A stretch of 64,000 bases of DNA from Bacillota bacterium (lineage in GTDB: Bacteria > Bacillota > Clostridia > Lachnospirales > Anaerotignaceae): positions 52,425 to 116,424 of the forward strand of contig JAETUG010000004.1 in NCBI GenBank assembly GCA_021768705.1. The letters are read 5' to 3'. This document shows, in pieces, positions 46,297-57,246 of the stretch. The notes below the pieces were generated by a model. That model saw only the letters and a list, made by a program, of their open reading frames with translations, made no database searches and was not told where the DNA came from. The position numbers were made by a program, and so were the translations under genes. The stretch's first letter is position 1. Each line of letters opens with the position of its first letter.

Positions 46297-47736
46297 TTAT
46301 CCCTCAAAGATATGGAAAACCTTCATCTCTCTCAGCGTATCTCCCATTCGCTTCAGCCCCACTTCTATTTTGTCATCGCTAAGGTTCGCGAAGCTGAGAC
46401 GGACATGTCTGTCATCTTCTCCGCTGATATCATACTGACTGCCGGGGGTCAGGATCACGTTTTTCTCCAGCATACGACTGCAGAAGGCTTCCGCCCCCAC
46501 CCCCTTGGGCAGCTCCACCCAAAGGCTGACACCCCCATTGGGATGTCCGTATTTCGCCACGTCGGAAAGATACTTCCTTGCCGCCGAAAGGGTCTTGCGA
46601 TATTTTTCACTGCCATAGCGGCGGGTCTCTGCGGCGTGTTTTTCCCAGCCATTTTCCCTAAGATAATATTCCAACGCCCGCTGAATGAAGCCGGAGGTGG
46701 AAATATCTGTGGTATATTTTGCTTCCATCACCGCTTGATGGATCTTTTTCGGCAGGACGATCAGCCCCATACGAAGCCCCGGCATCAAAATCTTGGAAAA
46801 GCTCTTGATATAAATGACACGATTCTTATAATCCAGGGCTTTCAGGGGAACCAAAGGCTCCTTGCCATAATGGAAATCATAAAAGTCATCTTCTTCAATG
46901 ATATAGGTATCATATTTTTCCGCCAACTCCAACAAACGGCGTTTTTTCTCCATAGAATAGGAAATGCCCGTAGGAGTCTGGTAATAGGCCATCATATAGA
47001 TGAATTTGGGCTGATACAGCTTCAAAAAATCCTCTAGAATCATCATATCCATGCCGTCGTTTTCCATGGGAATCTCCACCAGCTTGCCCCCCCTGGAAAG
47101 AAATGCCCCTGCCGCACCATAGAAGGTCGGCTTTTCCACAAAAACCACATCCCCATAGCGAAGCATCGCCTTGGAAATGATATCGATGCCCTGCTGGGCA
47201 CCGGAAATGACCTGCACATTTTCCACGGAAGTCTTGATGCCGTAGGTTTTCAGATAGCGGCAAAGCTGTTCCCGCAAGGGCTCATAGCCCATACTGTCCA
47301 TATATTGGAAGGCACCGCCCTTTTCCCGTTCCAGCACTTCGTCAAAGGCCTTTTTGAAAGCATCCACCGGAAACATTTCATTGGGCAGGGATGTGCTGGT
47401 AAAGTTGATAGCATTTTCCATGGATAACCCACTGTCGAAGGAGCGCAGATTACGATTGGTCACGGGTTCGGGGATATGCTCCACAGGCAGAGGGGAAACG
47501 AAGGTGCCGCTGCCCACTCTGGAATAGACCAGCTGCTTATTTTCCAGGTATTTATAGGCATTTACAATGGTCACGGAATTGACCCCAAAATGCTCCGCCA
47601 TTTTCCGAATAGGGGGCAATTTGCTGTTTGCCGGCAAAATGTCATCGGTAATCAGAGCTTCAATACCCTGTGCCAACTGCTGATATAAGGGGGTGTTCCC
47701 TGTTTTTTCCAACCGGATTTGAAAAATTTCTTCCAT
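46297..47736 (-). CDS. MocR-type PLP-dependent regulator (GntR HTH + aminotransferase-like)
   Basis: IRLEKTGNTPLYQQLAQGIEALITDDILPANSKLPPIRKMAEHFGVNSVTIVNAYKYLENKQLVYSRVGSGTFV; IYIKSFSKILMPGLRMGLIVLP. Confidence 0.94.
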   Translation of the reverse strand: MEEIFQIRLEKTGNTPLYQQLAQGIEALITDDILPANSKLPPIRKMAEHFGVNSVTIVNAYKYLENKQLVYSRVGSGTFVSPLPVEHIPEPVTNRNLRSFDSGLSMENAINFTSTSLPNEMFPVDAFKKAFDEVLEREKGGAFQYMDSMGYEPLREQLCRYLKTYGIKTSVENVQVISGAQQGIDIISKAMLRYGDVVFVEKPTFYGAAGAFLSRGGKLVEIPMENDGMDMMILEDFLKLYQPKFIYMMAYYQTPTGISYSMEKKRRLLELAEKYDTYIIEEDDFYDFHYGKEPLVPLKALDYKNRVIYIKSFSKILMPGLRMGLIVLPKKIHQAVMEAKYTTDISTSGFIQRALEYYLRENGWEKHAAETRRYGSEKYRKTLSAARKYLSDVAKYGHPNGGVSLWVELPKGVGAEAFCSRMLEKNVILTPGSQYDISGEDDRHVRLSFANLSDDKIEVGLKRMGDTLREMKVFHIFEG

Positions 47737-47769
47737 ATTATATACTCCGAATCGTTTCAAAATGTTCAA

Positions 47770-49146
47770 CTATCTTCCTGCATAAACTTTACGCCCACTC
47801 GCACCACTGATGCCCATGGCTTCTCTATACTTTGCCACCGTGCGGCGGGAAATCTGCAAGCCTTCCGCAGCGAGCAGCTCCGTCAGTTCCCGATCGCTGA
47901 GGGGCTTCTGTTTATTTTCCCCGTCTATGATGGCACGGAGGCGTTCCTTGACGCTATCGGCAGAAACAGCGCCCTCCTCCTCTGTTTTTGCCACGGCTTT
48001 GGAAAAGAAGGCATAGAGGGGAAACACCCCTCTTTCGCACTGGAGATATTTTTCCTTCACTGCACGGCTGACGGTGGATTCATGAATCTCCAAGCCTTCC
48101 GCCACATCTGCCATCCGCAGGGGTGCCAGCTGCCCATGGGGGCAGAGAAAAAATTCCTTCTGGTGCTGCACGATATATTCCGCCACCTGCTGCAGGGTGC
48201 TTTCTCGCTTGGTAATGCATTGCAGGGTCCATTCTGCCTGCTTCAGCTTATCGGCAATGTATGCTTCTGTTTCAGCATCCGCCTTTTCCCGCAGCAGTTT
48301 CACATAGGCATGACTGATATGTAATCGAGGCAGCATGGCGCCGTTGACTGTGACCGCCAGTTCCTCTCCTTTTCTCTCCACCAATACATCGGGGATGACA
48401 TATTCCACCGTTTCCTCCCCTGCAAAGCCGCTGCCGGGCTTGGGCTGGCAGGAGCGAATCTCCTGCAAGGCTGCCATCAGCTCTTCCACGGAAACCTTCA
48501 TCTGCTTCGCAATGTGGGAAAGTCGGTTCTTCGCCAGTGCATCCAAATGGTTTTCTACCACTTTATATGCCAATGACGATGCGTTTTTCTGTTTCAGCTG
48601 GATCAGCAGACATTCCCGCAGATTTCTCGCCCCCACGCCAGGAGGGTCCAAGGTCTGAAATTCCGCCAGGATACGGGCAGCCGTAGTATCCTTCAACTGA
48701 TACCTTTCGATCAGGCATTCTACGGCATCGGGCTCCAGATAACCGCTTTCCGCCGTGCTTTCCGCCAGAAACCGCAGTACCTTTTTATTGTCCTCCGGTA
48801 TTTTTAAAATATTAATCTGGAAAAGAAGATATTCCCTAAGACTCTGACCTTCTTTTCTGCCAAAACGGCTGTCTTCCCTTTCCCGTTCCTCCTGTTCATG
48901 TTCCACCCGATAAAAGCTGCGGTTCTGTTCATCGGCTTCTTCCAGCCATTCCAGCTTCTGCAGCAGCTTTTCCCCACGGCTCTTCAAGGGCTCCTCTTCC
49001 TGGCTCCATTCCAGAAGGGGATTTTCTTCTGCCAAGTCACGGGCATATTCCGAAAGGGCAAGGGCATTCATCTGCAAAATCTCCACAGATTGCTGCATTT
49101 TTTGAGACAATATCTGTTTTTGCTGCAATTGTAATGAAAGTTCCAT
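47770..49146 (-). CDS. rpoN: RNA polymerase sigma-54 factor
   Basis: Gln-rich N-terminus LSLQLQQKQILSQKMQQSVEILQMNALALSEY; RpoN-box region ELLAAEGLQISRRTVAKYREAMGISGASGRK. Confidence 0.97.
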   Translation of the reverse strand: MELSLQLQQKQILSQKMQQSVEILQMNALALSEYARDLAEENPLLEWSQEEEPLKSRGEKLLQKLEWLEEADEQNRSFYRVEHEQEEREREDSRFGRKEGQSLREYLLFQINILKIPEDNKKVLRFLAESTAESGYLEPDAVECLIERYQLKDTTAARILAEFQTLDPPGVGARNLRECLLIQLKQKNASSLAYKVVENHLDALAKNRLSHIAKQMKVSVEELMAALQEIRSCQPKPGSGFAGEETVEYVIPDVLVERKGEELAVTVNGAMLPRLHISHAYVKLLREKADAETEAYIADKLKQAEWTLQCITKRESTLQQVAEYIVQHQKEFFLCPHGQLAPLRMADVAEGLEIHESTVSRAVKEKYLQCERGVFPLYAFFSKAVAKTEEEGAVSADSVKERLRAIIDGENKQKPLSDRELTELLAAEGLQISRRTVAKYREAMGISGASGRKVYAGR

Positions 49147-49651
49147 ACTTTTCCCCTTCCTTCCCTTTCTTGATGTTTTGTTTCTATTTTATCATGTCCA
49201 TTCCCCGGGCGCAAGGCACGTCCGCTCCCGTCCTTCCCTTCCATTTTCTTTCTAAAAAATGCGATCGTTTGGCAATTTATTCTGAAAAAACGACTAAAAA
49301 CATCCTAAGATTATGGTAATAAATTAACATTTACTTTTATAGATAATAAGTGTACACTAGTATGCGGAGATTCATTCGCATACAAACAAATCCTGTACAA
49401 GCGGATGCAACCTTCATTTTTTCAGATACGGCAGGAATCCGATTTCGATAGATTTTTGGAGGAAATATTTCATCAAAGTGAAAATATCTTTTTTTATGAA
49501 AAGTTTTTTCGCTTTTTTTCTGCAAAAATATTGAGAAATTCTTATTTTTGTATTAAAATATTGCTGTTATATATAGCTATATTTTTATAAAAGTATAACT
49601 GCAACCCGCGCCTTCCCAGGCGCACAACTAATTTGAACAGAGGGGGATAAT

Positions 49652-51046
49652 ATGCAAGCTTTAACGTTCAAACGTGGGGTACATCCTCCTGATGGGAAGG
49701 AACTGGCAAAGGACCAGCCCATCAAGGTGATTATGCCCAAAGAAAACTCTGAATTGTTCTACCCTATGAGCCAGCACATCGGTGCTCCTTGTGATCCACT
49801 GGTAGCTGTTGGCGATCATGTAAAAGTAGGACAGAAAATCGCTGAGTCCGGCGCATTCATGTCTTCTCCAATCTTCGCCAGTGTTTCCGGTGAAGTAGTA
49901 GACATCAGACCTATGCTGGTGCCCGGCGGTGCAATGGTTAAGTCTATCGTTGTGAAAAACGATGGCAAAATGGAAGAGATCGAAGGTCTCAACGAAGGTA
50001 AAGATTACACAACTATGACAAACGACGAAATCCTGGCAGCAATCAAAAATGCCGGCGTTGTTGGTCTGGGTGGTGCAGGTTTCCCTACACACGTAAAACT
50101 GAACCCTCCCAAAGACACACCCATCGATCACATCCTCATCAATGCGGCTGAATGTGAACCTTACCTCACATGCGACTACCGCCTGATGCTGGAAGAACCC
50201 GAAAGAATCGTAAGAGGTCTGCAGATCATGCTGAAACTGCACCCCAATGCAAAAGGCGTGATCGGTATCGAAATGAACAAGCCCGAAGCAATCGCTTCCA
50301 TGACAAAGGCTTGCGAAGGCATCGATAACATCACAGTACAGCCTCTGGTAACAAAATTCCCTCAGGGTTCTGAAAAACACCTGATTTACGCTATCACAAA
50401 GAGAGAAGTAAAATCCGGTGCCCTGCCCGCATCCGCAGGCTGTATCGTAGACAACGTTGACACAGTTGTTGCGATCGAAAGAGCAATCTGCAAAGGCAGA
50501 CCTCTGATGAGAAGAATCGTTACAGTTTCCGGTAAAGGTATCAAAAACCCCGGCAACTACAAGATCAGAATCGGTATGACACTGAGAGATCTGGTAGATG
50601 CTATCGGCGGTTTCAATGAAGAAAACCCTCCCGTAAAACTGATCGCAGGTGGTCCTATGATGGGTCCCACCCTGTACACACTGGATGTTGCATCCGTAAA
50701 AACAACTTCCGGTCTGCTGTGCTTCACAAAAGACGAAGCATACATTCCCGAAGAAAGAAACTGCATCCGTTGCGGTAAATGTGTAGAACATTGCCCTATG
50801 GGCCTGATGCCCTTCATGCTGAACGCTTGCGCGATCAAAGGCGACGGCGAAGGCTTCGTAAAACATCACGGTCTGGATTGTATCGAATGTGGTTCCTGCT
50901 CTTACGAATGTCCTGCAAAACGTCAGCTGGCTCAGTCCATCAGAGCTACTAAGAAGATCGAAGCAGGCAAAAAAGCAGCAGCGGCCGCAGCAGCAAGAGC
51001 AAAAGCAGAAGCTGAGAAAAAAGCAGCAGAAGCTGAAAAGAAATAA
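49652..51046 (+). CDS. rnfC: Electron transport complex subunit RnfC
   Basis: FKRGVHPPDGKELAKDQPIKVIMP; GLGGAGFPTHVKL; CIRCGKCVEHCPMGLMP; CIECGSCSYECPAKRQLAQ. Confidence 0.97.
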   Translation: MQALTFKRGVHPPDGKELAKDQPIKVIMPKENSELFYPMSQHIGAPCDPLVAVGDHVKVGQKIAESGAFMSSPIFASVSGEVVDIRPMLVPGGAMVKSIVVKNDGKMEEIEGLNEGKDYTTMTNDEILAAIKNAGVVGLGGAGFPTHVKLNPPKDTPIDHILINAAECEPYLTCDYRLMLEEPERIVRGLQIMLKLHPNAKGVIGIEMNKPEAIASMTKACEGIDNITVQPLVTKFPQGSEKHLIYAITKREVKSGALPASAGCIVDNVDTVVAIERAICKGRPLMRRIVTVSGKGIKNPGNYKIRIGMTLRDLVDAIGGFNEENPPVKLIAGGPMMGPTLYTLDVASVKTTSGLLCFTKDEAYIPEERNCIRCGKCVEHCPMGLMPFMLNACAIKGDGEGFVKHHGLDCIECGSCSYECPAKRQLAQSIRATKKIEAGKKAAAAAAARAKAEAEKKAAEAEKK

Positions 51047-51064
51047 GAAGGGGGAGAATAAAAC

Positions 51065-52024
51065 ATGGCTAACTTTGTAGTATCCGGTACCCCTCATGTG
51101 CGTTCCAAAGAATCTATCCAGAGCATCATGCGTGATGTTATCATCGCTCTGGTACCCGCAACAGCGATGGGTATTTATTATTTCGGCCTGAGAGCACTGA
51201 TTCTGATCGTAGCTGCGATCGTTTCCGCTGTTTTCTTTGAATGGCTGTATGAAAAAATCACAAAAAAACCCGTTACAATCAGCGACTTGTCCGCAGTTGT
51301 AACCGGTCTGTTACTGGCAATGAACCTTCCTGCAGCTGCACCTATCTGGGTGCCTATCGTAGGTAGTGCATTTGCTATTATCTTTGCAAAACAGCTGTTT
51401 GGTGGTCTGGGTCAGAACTTCATCAACCCTGCACTGGCAGGTCGTGCGTTCCTGCTGGCTTCCTACCCTACAGAAATGACAACATGGACAGCACCCACAG
51501 GCTTCAGCGGCGCAGACGCAGTAGCAGTTGCTACACCTCTGTCCGAACTGAAAGCAGGCACAGGTCTGTCTGCTTCCCTGGGTGATCTGGTTATGGGTAA
51601 TGTAGGCGGTTGTATCGGTGAAACATGTGCCATCGCACTGATCATCGGCGGTATCTACCTGCTGTACAAACATGTAATCAGCTGGAAGATTCCCGTAATC
51701 TACATCGCAACAGTATTCATCCTGTTTGCTGTAATCGGCAGACACGGCGTAAGAATGCCCGTTCAGGAAATCTTTGCCGGCGGCGTAATGCTGGGCGGTA
51801 TCTTCATGGCAACAGACTACGCTTCTTCTCCCGTAACACCTAAGGGTCAGATCATCTTCGCTATCGGCGCTGGTTTGATTACATATCTGATCCGTACATT
51901 CGGCGGTTACCCCGAAGGCGTATCCTATTCCATCCTGCTCATGAACGTTTGTGTACCTCTGATCGAAAGATTCACTGAACCTACGATCTTCGGTGCATTA
52001 CCTAAAACAAAGGAGGCGAAATAA
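51065..52024 (+). CDS. rnfD: Electron transport complex subunit RnfD
   Basis: SGTPHVRSKESIQSIMRDVIIALVPATAMGIYYFG; FINPALAGRAFLLASYPTEMTTW. Confidence 0.96.
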   Translation: MANFVVSGTPHVRSKESIQSIMRDVIIALVPATAMGIYYFGLRALILIVAAIVSAVFFEWLYEKITKKPVTISDLSAVVTGLLLAMNLPAAAPIWVPIVGSAFAIIFAKQLFGGLGQNFINPALAGRAFLLASYPTEMTTWTAPTGFSGADAVAVATPLSELKAGTGLSASLGDLVMGNVGGCIGETCAIALIIGGIYLLYKHVISWKIPVIYIATVFILFAVIGRHGVRMPVQEIFAGGVMLGGIFMATDYASSPVTPKGQIIFAIGAGLITYLIRTFGGYPEGVSYSILLMNVCVPLIERFTEPTIFGALPKTKEAK

Positions 52025-52026
52025 GC

Positions 52027-52566
52027 ATGAACTCTAAAGCAGTAGTAAAACCCGCTATCGTTCTGCTGGTTATCGCCGGTGTAGCAGCAGCTCTTCTGGG
52101 CGTTGTTTCCGAAGTAACAGCAGCTCCCATTGCAGCGCAGGCTGAAAAAACATTGAACGAAAGTATGCAGGCAGTTATGCCTGAAGCAAGCAGCTTTGAA
52201 GAATTGACAGATGTTGAAAAAACAGGTACAATTCAGGCTATTTATGCCGCAGATAACGGCGGTTACGTTGTCACAACAGCTCCCGGCGGTTTCGGCGGCG
52301 CTGTAAACACAATGGTAGGCGTTGGTCCCGACGGCGTAATCACAGGTCTGCGTGTAACAGGTCACTCTGAAACACCCGGTCTGGGCGCAAAGGCAACAGA
52401 TCCTTCCTTCTTCGAACAGTTCGCAGGCAAATCCGGTTCTGTTGCTGTAACAAAAGATAACGGCGAAATCGTTCCTATCACAAGTGCAACAATCACTTCC
52501 AGAGCCGTATGCGCTGGTGCGCAGGAAGCTTTGGATTGGGTCGCAGCGAATGGAGGTGCTAATTGA
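52027..52566 (+). CDS. rnfG: Electron transport complex subunit RnfG
   Basis: FMN-binding region; ETPGLGAKATDPSFFEQFAGKSG; ITSATITSRAVC. Confidence 0.95.
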   Translation: MNSKAVVKPAIVLLVIAGVAAALLGVVSEVTAAPIAAQAEKTLNESMQAVMPEASSFEELTDVEKTGTIQAIYAADNGGYVVTTAPGGFGGAVNTMVGVGPDGVITGLRVTGHSETPGLGAKATDPSFFEQFAGKSGSVAVTKDNGEIVPITSATITSRAVCAGAQEALDWVAANGGAN

Positions 52567-53162
52567 TGGCTAACCCTGTAAAAATCATTAAAAATGGTAT
52601 TATCAATGAAAACCCCACCTTCATTCAGGTTATCGGTATGTGTCCTACACTGGCGGTAACATCCTCCGCGATCAACGGTATCGGCATGGGGCTTTCCACA
52701 ACAGCAGTATTGATTTTTGCGAATATCTTCGTATCTCTGCTGAGAAAAGTAATCCCTGATACAGTACGTATCCCTTGCTTTATCGTAGTTATCGCTACAT
52801 TCGTAACAATCATCGAATTTATGCTGAAGGCATATTTGCCTGCATTGAACGCATCTCTGGGTCTGTATATTCCACTGATCGTAGTTAACTGTATCATCCT
52901 GGCTCGTGCAGAAGCATTCGCTTCCAAGAATGGTCCTTTTTCCTCCGCTTGCGATGGTATCGGTATGGGTCTTGGTTTCACACTGGCTCTGGGTGTTCTG
53001 GGTCTGGTTCGTGAATTCATCGGCGCTGGTACACTGTTCGACATCACAGTTCTGCCCGAAGCATTCCCCAGAACTCTGCTGTTCGTAATGGCTCCCGGTG
53101 CGTTCTTCACACTGGCTTGCCTGATGGCTATTCTGAACCATTTCAGAAATAAAAAAGCGTAA
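52563..53162 (+). CDS. rnfE: Electron transport complex subunit RnfE
   Basis: NGIINENPTFIQVIGMCPTLAVTSSAINGIGMGLSTTAVLI. Confidence 0.96.
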   Translation: MMANPVKIIKNGIINENPTFIQVIGMCPTLAVTSSAINGIGMGLSTTAVLIFANIFVSLLRKVIPDTVRIPCFIVVIATFVTIIEFMLKAYLPALNASLGLYIPLIVVNCIILARAEAFASKNGPFSSACDGIGMGLGFTLALGVLGLVREFIGAGTLFDITVLPEAFPRTLLFVMAPGAFFTLACLMAILNHFRNKKA

Positions 53163-53178
53163 GAAGGAGGGGAAATAA

Positions 53179-53757
53179 ATGAATCTGATCTTATTGATTT
53201 TGGCTGGCATTTTCGTAAATAACTACGTTATGTCCCAGTTCTTAGGTATCTGTCCCTTCCTCGGTGTTTCCAAGAAGGTAGATACAGCGGCCGGCATGGG
53301 TATGGCCGTAATCTTCGTTATGTCCCTGGCGGCAGCAGCAGCATGGCTGGTATATAGCCTGATTCTGGTGCCCCTGAACATCACATATCTGTACAACATC
53401 GCGTTCATTCTGCTGATCGCATCTCTGGTACAGTTCGTAGAAATGTTCCTGAAAAAATCCGCACCTGCTCTGTATCAGGCACTGGGTGTATTCCTGCCCC
53501 TGATCACAACAAACTGTGCGGTACTGGGTGTAGCCGTAACAAACATGCAGAAAGGCTACAACTTCATCGAATCCGTTCTGAACGCAGTTGGTGGTGCGGC
53601 TGGTTTCGCACTGGCAATCATTCTGTTCGCTGGTATTCGTGAAAGAATCGCTGACAATGACACACCGAAAGCCTTCGATGGTTTCCCTATGGCTCTGATC
53701 ACAGCTGGTCTGATGTCCATCGCATTCCTGGGCTTCTCCGGTCTGATTAAACTGTAA
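53179..53757 (+). CDS. rnfA: Electron transport complex subunit RnfA
   Basis: ILAGIFVNNYVMSQFLGICPFLGVSKKVDTAAGMGMAVIFV. Confidence 0.96.
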   Translation: MNLILLILAGIFVNNYVMSQFLGICPFLGVSKKVDTAAGMGMAVIFVMSLAAAAAWLVYSLILVPLNITYLYNIAFILLIASLVQFVEMFLKKSAPALYQALGVFLPLITTNCAVLGVAVTNMQKGYNFIESVLNAVGGAAGFALAIILFAGIRERIADNDTPKAFDGFPMALITAGLMSIAFLGFSGLIKL

Positions 53758-53777
53758 GAGAAGGAGGGTAAAAGAAT

Positions 53778-54665
53778 ATGGATCCAATGAGTATTGTATT
53801 CCCCGTCCTGAGTATTGGCGGTATGGGCGTTGTTTTCGGCGCATGCCTGGGTGTTGCAAGTGAAGTCTTCAAAGTTGATGAAGATCCTAGAATCGGTCAG
53901 ATTCTGGAAGTACTGCCCGGTGCAAACTGTGGTGGTTGCGGCTTCCCCGGCTGCGGCGGTTGTGCAGGTGCTATCGTTGCCGGTACAGCTCCCGTAAATG
54001 CTTGCCCCGTTGGTGGTGCAGCAGTTGCTGAAAAAGTAGGCGCAATCATGGGTGTCGAAGCATCTTCCTCCGAACCCCTTGCTGCTTTTGTAAAATGCGG
54101 CGGTACTTGCGACAAGGCAAAAAATAAATATGATTATGAAGGTATCGATGACTGTAATTTCGCAGTACAGTTGGCTGGTCAGGGTGCAAAATCCTGTTCC
54201 TATGGCTGTCTGGGTCTGGGCAGCTGTAAGAAAGCATGTGCTTTCGGTGCCATTGAAATCGTTGACGGCGTAGCTGTGATCGATAAAGATAAATGTGTAG
54301 CTTGTGGTAAATGTGTATCCGCATGTCCTAAACATATCATCGAACTGCTGCCCGCTAAGAAGAAAGTTAAAGTACAGTGTTCTTCCAAAGATATGGGTAA
54401 GAACGTAATCCCCAACTGCTCCGTTGGTTGTATCGCATGTAAGATCTGTGAAAAGAACTGTCCTTTCGATGCAATCCACGTAATCGATAACCTGGCTGTA
54501 ATCGACTACGATAAATGTAAAGCATGTGGTATCTGTGCGAACAAATGTCCTAAGGGCGTTCTGACAGGCAAGAGACCTGCTCAGCCTGCTGCTCCTGCAG
54601 CACCCGCTGCACAGGCTGCTCCTGCTGCTGAAGCTCCTGCACAGGAAGCTCCCAAGGCTGAATGA
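53778..54665 (+). CDS. rnfB: Electron transport complex subunit RnfB
   Basis: ILEVLPGANCGGCGFPGCGGCAGAIV; CVACGKCVSACPKHII; CIACKICEKNCPFDAI; CKACGICANKCPKGVL. Confidence 0.97.
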   Translation: MDPMSIVFPVLSIGGMGVVFGACLGVASEVFKVDEDPRIGQILEVLPGANCGGCGFPGCGGCAGAIVAGTAPVNACPVGGAAVAEKVGAIMGVEASSSEPLAAFVKCGGTCDKAKNKYDYEGIDDCNFAVQLAGQGAKSCSYGCLGLGSCKKACAFGAIEIVDGVAVIDKDKCVACGKCVSACPKHIIELLPAKKKVKVQCSSKDMGKNVIPNCSVGCIACKICEKNCPFDAIHVIDNLAVIDYDKCKACGICANKCPKGVLTGKRPAQPAAPAAPAAQAAPAAEAPAQEAPKAE

Positions 54666-54680
54666 TAATTCTAGCCTTCA

Positions 54681-54713
54681 AAGACTCTCCGAGAAATCGG
54701 AGGGTCTTTTTTT
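54681..54713 (+). terminator. Terminator GACTCTCCGAgaaaTCGGAGGGTCTTTTTTT after the rnf operon
   Basis: Stem plus T-run. Confidence 0.85.
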
Positions 54714-54791
54714 ATGTTTTGTTCCCTTTACCCCTCCCCTCTTTTATGCTAAAATAGTGGAATGAAAAAACGAAGCAAAGGAGGATTTTCT

Positions 54792-55052
54792 ATGAGAGGT
54801 CGTTCCTCACAAAATATATGGATACTAGTTCTGCTGCTTTTAGCAGGGGTTGTACTGGGCGGTTTCATCGCAAATATGCTGAGCGGTATTCCGGCACTGA
54901 GTTGGCTGGCCTATGGCAGCAGCTTCGGTCTTTCCTCTCCCCTGGTTCTGGATCTGGGGGTATTGACGCTGCAGTTTGGTCTGACTATCCGCTTCACCAT
55001 CGCAGGCATCATCGGCATTGTTTTGGCATTTTTGATCTACAGAAAGTTATGA
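54792..55052 (+). CDS. DUF4321-like small membrane protein
   Basis: MRGRSSQNIWILVLLLLAGVVLGGFIANMLSGIPALSWLAYGSSFGLSSPLVLDLGVLTLQFGLTIRFTIAGIIGIVLAFLIYRKL. Confidence 0.8.
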   Translation: MRGRSSQNIWILVLLLLAGVVLGGFIANMLSGIPALSWLAYGSSFGLSSPLVLDLGVLTLQFGLTIRFTIAGIIGIVLAFLIYRKL

Positions 55053-55251
55053 TAACAAAGGGCACATAAAATGCCCTTTTTTCTGTAGAAATCCATCCAT
55101 AAAATCCATGCTTTTTTTCGAAAAATACAATGCTTTTCTTGAAAAGAAAGCAAAAAAGCGGTATGATTAAATGTAAGGCAAAATTCAAGAGAATCAACGG
55201 CTGCGGCAAATTGGCGGCAGCGTTTTCCAATAATGAAAGGGGTAAAAATCA

Positions 55252-56283
55252 ATGTTTGTTTCTAAAGATATGGGAATCGACCTGGGTACTGCCAATACTC
55301 TGGTTTATATGAAAGAAAAAGGCATTATTGTAAATGAACCTTCCGTTGTTGCAATCAACACACAAACAAGAGAAGTTCTGGCTGTGGGCAATGAAGCAAA
55401 GGACATGATCGGTCGTACACCCGGCAATATCGTTGCCATCCGTCCCATGAAGGACGGCGTGATCGCCGACTTTGATGTGACACAGGCAATGCTGCGTTAT
55501 TTCATCAACAAGGCTTATGTGCGTTCCATGTTTGGCCCTAAACCCCGCATCGTCATTTGCGTGCCTTCCGGCGTAACAGAAGTAGAAAAACGCGCGGTCT
55601 TGGAAGCTGCCATCGCCGCAGGCTCCAAAGAAAAAGATACTTATCTGATCGAAGAACCCATGGCGGCTGCCATCGGCGCAGGTCTGCCCGTGGCAGAGCC
55701 TACCGGCAGCATGGTCGTTGATATCGGCGGCGGCACCAGCGAAGTGGCAATCATTTCTTTGGGCGGCATCGTCACCAGCACTTCTCTGCGCGTGGCAGGG
55801 GATGCACTGGATACTGCCATCGTAAGCTACATCAAAAAGGAATTTTCTCTTGCCATCGGTGACCGTACTGCGGAAGAGATCAAGATCACCATTGGCTCTG
55901 CATATCCTTTGGAAAGAGAAGAAAAAATGGAAATTCGCGGACGCGACCTGGTAAGCGGTCTGCCCAAGACCATCGAAGTCAACTCTATCCATATCAGGCA
56001 GGCCCTCAACGAGCCTGTAGATTCCATCATCAACAGCATCAAGCAGACACTGGAAGCAACCCCTCCCGAACTGGCTGCAGATATTATGGAATACGGCATT
56101 ACACTGACCGGCGGCGGCGCCCATCTGCGTGGTCTAGACCACCTGATCACAGCGGAAACAGGCATGCCCGTAAACATCGCCAACGAACCTCTGAACTGTG
56201 TTGCATTGGGCACAGGTATGGTTCTGGAGCAGATCGATAAACTGAAATCTGTGCTGATCTCCCCCAGAAAAGCACTGTTCTGA
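55252..56283 (+). CDS. mreB: Rod shape-determining protein MreB
   Basis: [52 protein letters not shown]. Confidence 0.97.
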   Translation: MFVSKDMGIDLGTANTLVYMKEKGIIVNEPSVVAINTQTREVLAVGNEAKDMIGRTPGNIVAIRPMKDGVIADFDVTQAMLRYFINKAYVRSMFGPKPRIVICVPSGVTEVEKRAVLEAAIAAGSKEKDTYLIEEPMAAAIGAGLPVAEPTGSMVVDIGGGTSEVAIISLGGIVTSTSLRVAGDALDTAIVSYIKKEFSLAIGDRTAEEIKITIGSAYPLEREEKMEIRGRDLVSGLPKTIEVNSIHIRQALNEPVDSIINSIKQTLEATPPELAADIMEYGITLTGGGAHLRGLDHLITAETGMPVNIANEPLNCVALGTGMVLEQIDKLKSVLISPRKALF

Positions 56284-56313
56284 TCCTAAAAACACCGAAA
56301 GGAGCATTTCAAC

Positions 56314-57246
56314 TTGCAGGAGTTTTTCTTAAAACATAAAAAGCATATCATCAGTGCGGGTATCGTGCTTCTGGTTTTGGTCACAGTCATTGCCAGCGGC
56401 AAAAAGCTGAACGCCACTCTGCTGGAAAGTGCCATCGGTGTCGTTGTTACCCCGTTTCAGGATCTGACCACGGGGATCAGCAGCTGGGTAGACGAAACGG
56501 TCACATCCGCCCGCAGCAAAACAGATTTGAAAGAAGAAAACGAAGACCTGAAAAACCAAATCGCTGAATTGATGGAAGAAAACAGACGTCTGTCCATGTA
56601 TGAAACGGAAAATGCCAAGCTTTCTTCCCTGCTGAAAATTGCCCAGAGATACCCCAACTACGAAAGCGTTGGTGCGAAGATCATCGCCAAAGACCCCGGT
56701 GTTTGGTATGACGACTTCGTCATCGATAAAGGCACATCCAGCGATATCAGCGCAAATATGGTGCTGATCGCCCCCGAAGGGCTGGTAGGCAAGGTGCTGG
56801 AAAGTGGTGCCACCTTCTCCAAGGCCCAGTCCATTCTGGACAGCCGTTCCTCCGTACCTGCCAAAAGTGTGCGTACAGGCGATCTGGGCGTAGTAAAAGG
56901 GGATTATGCCCTTTCCAACAACGGTCTTTGTAAAATGGAATATATCGACGGTGATGCGGAGATCATGGTAGGCGACGAAATCGTCACATCCCATCTGTCA
57001 GATATTTATCCCGAAGGGTTGACTATCGGCAAAGTGTTGGAAATCGAAACGGATACCAACGGCCTAACAAAATATGCTGTGATCGAGCCTTATGTGGATC
57101 TGAAGCATTTGGATACCATTTTGATTATTGATAAAAACAGCCCTCCCGTCGGCAAAACCGCCACACCTACTGCAGAAACAGCAGAAACAGGCGAAGAAGC
57201 CACAGAGCCTGAAGAAAACACTACAGGTATGGGGGTGGCTGAATGA
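56314..57246 (+). CDS. mreC: Rod shape-determining protein MreC
   Basis: Position after mreB; N-terminal TM, coiled coil, VGAKIIAKDPGVWYDDFVIDKGTS. Confidence 0.95.
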   Translation: MQEFFLKHKKHIISAGIVLLVLVTVIASGKKLNATLLESAIGVVVTPFQDLTTGISSWVDETVTSARSKTDLKEENEDLKNQIAELMEENRRLSMYETENAKLSSLLKIAQRYPNYESVGAKIIAKDPGVWYDDFVIDKGTSSDISANMVLIAPEGLVGKVLESGATFSKAQSILDSRSSVPAKSVRTGDLGVVKGDYALSNNGLCKMEYIDGDAEIMVGDEIVTSHLSDIYPEGLTIGKVLEIETDTNGLTKYAVIEPYVDLKHLDTILIIDKNSPPVGKTATPTAETAETGEEATEPEENTTGMGVAE

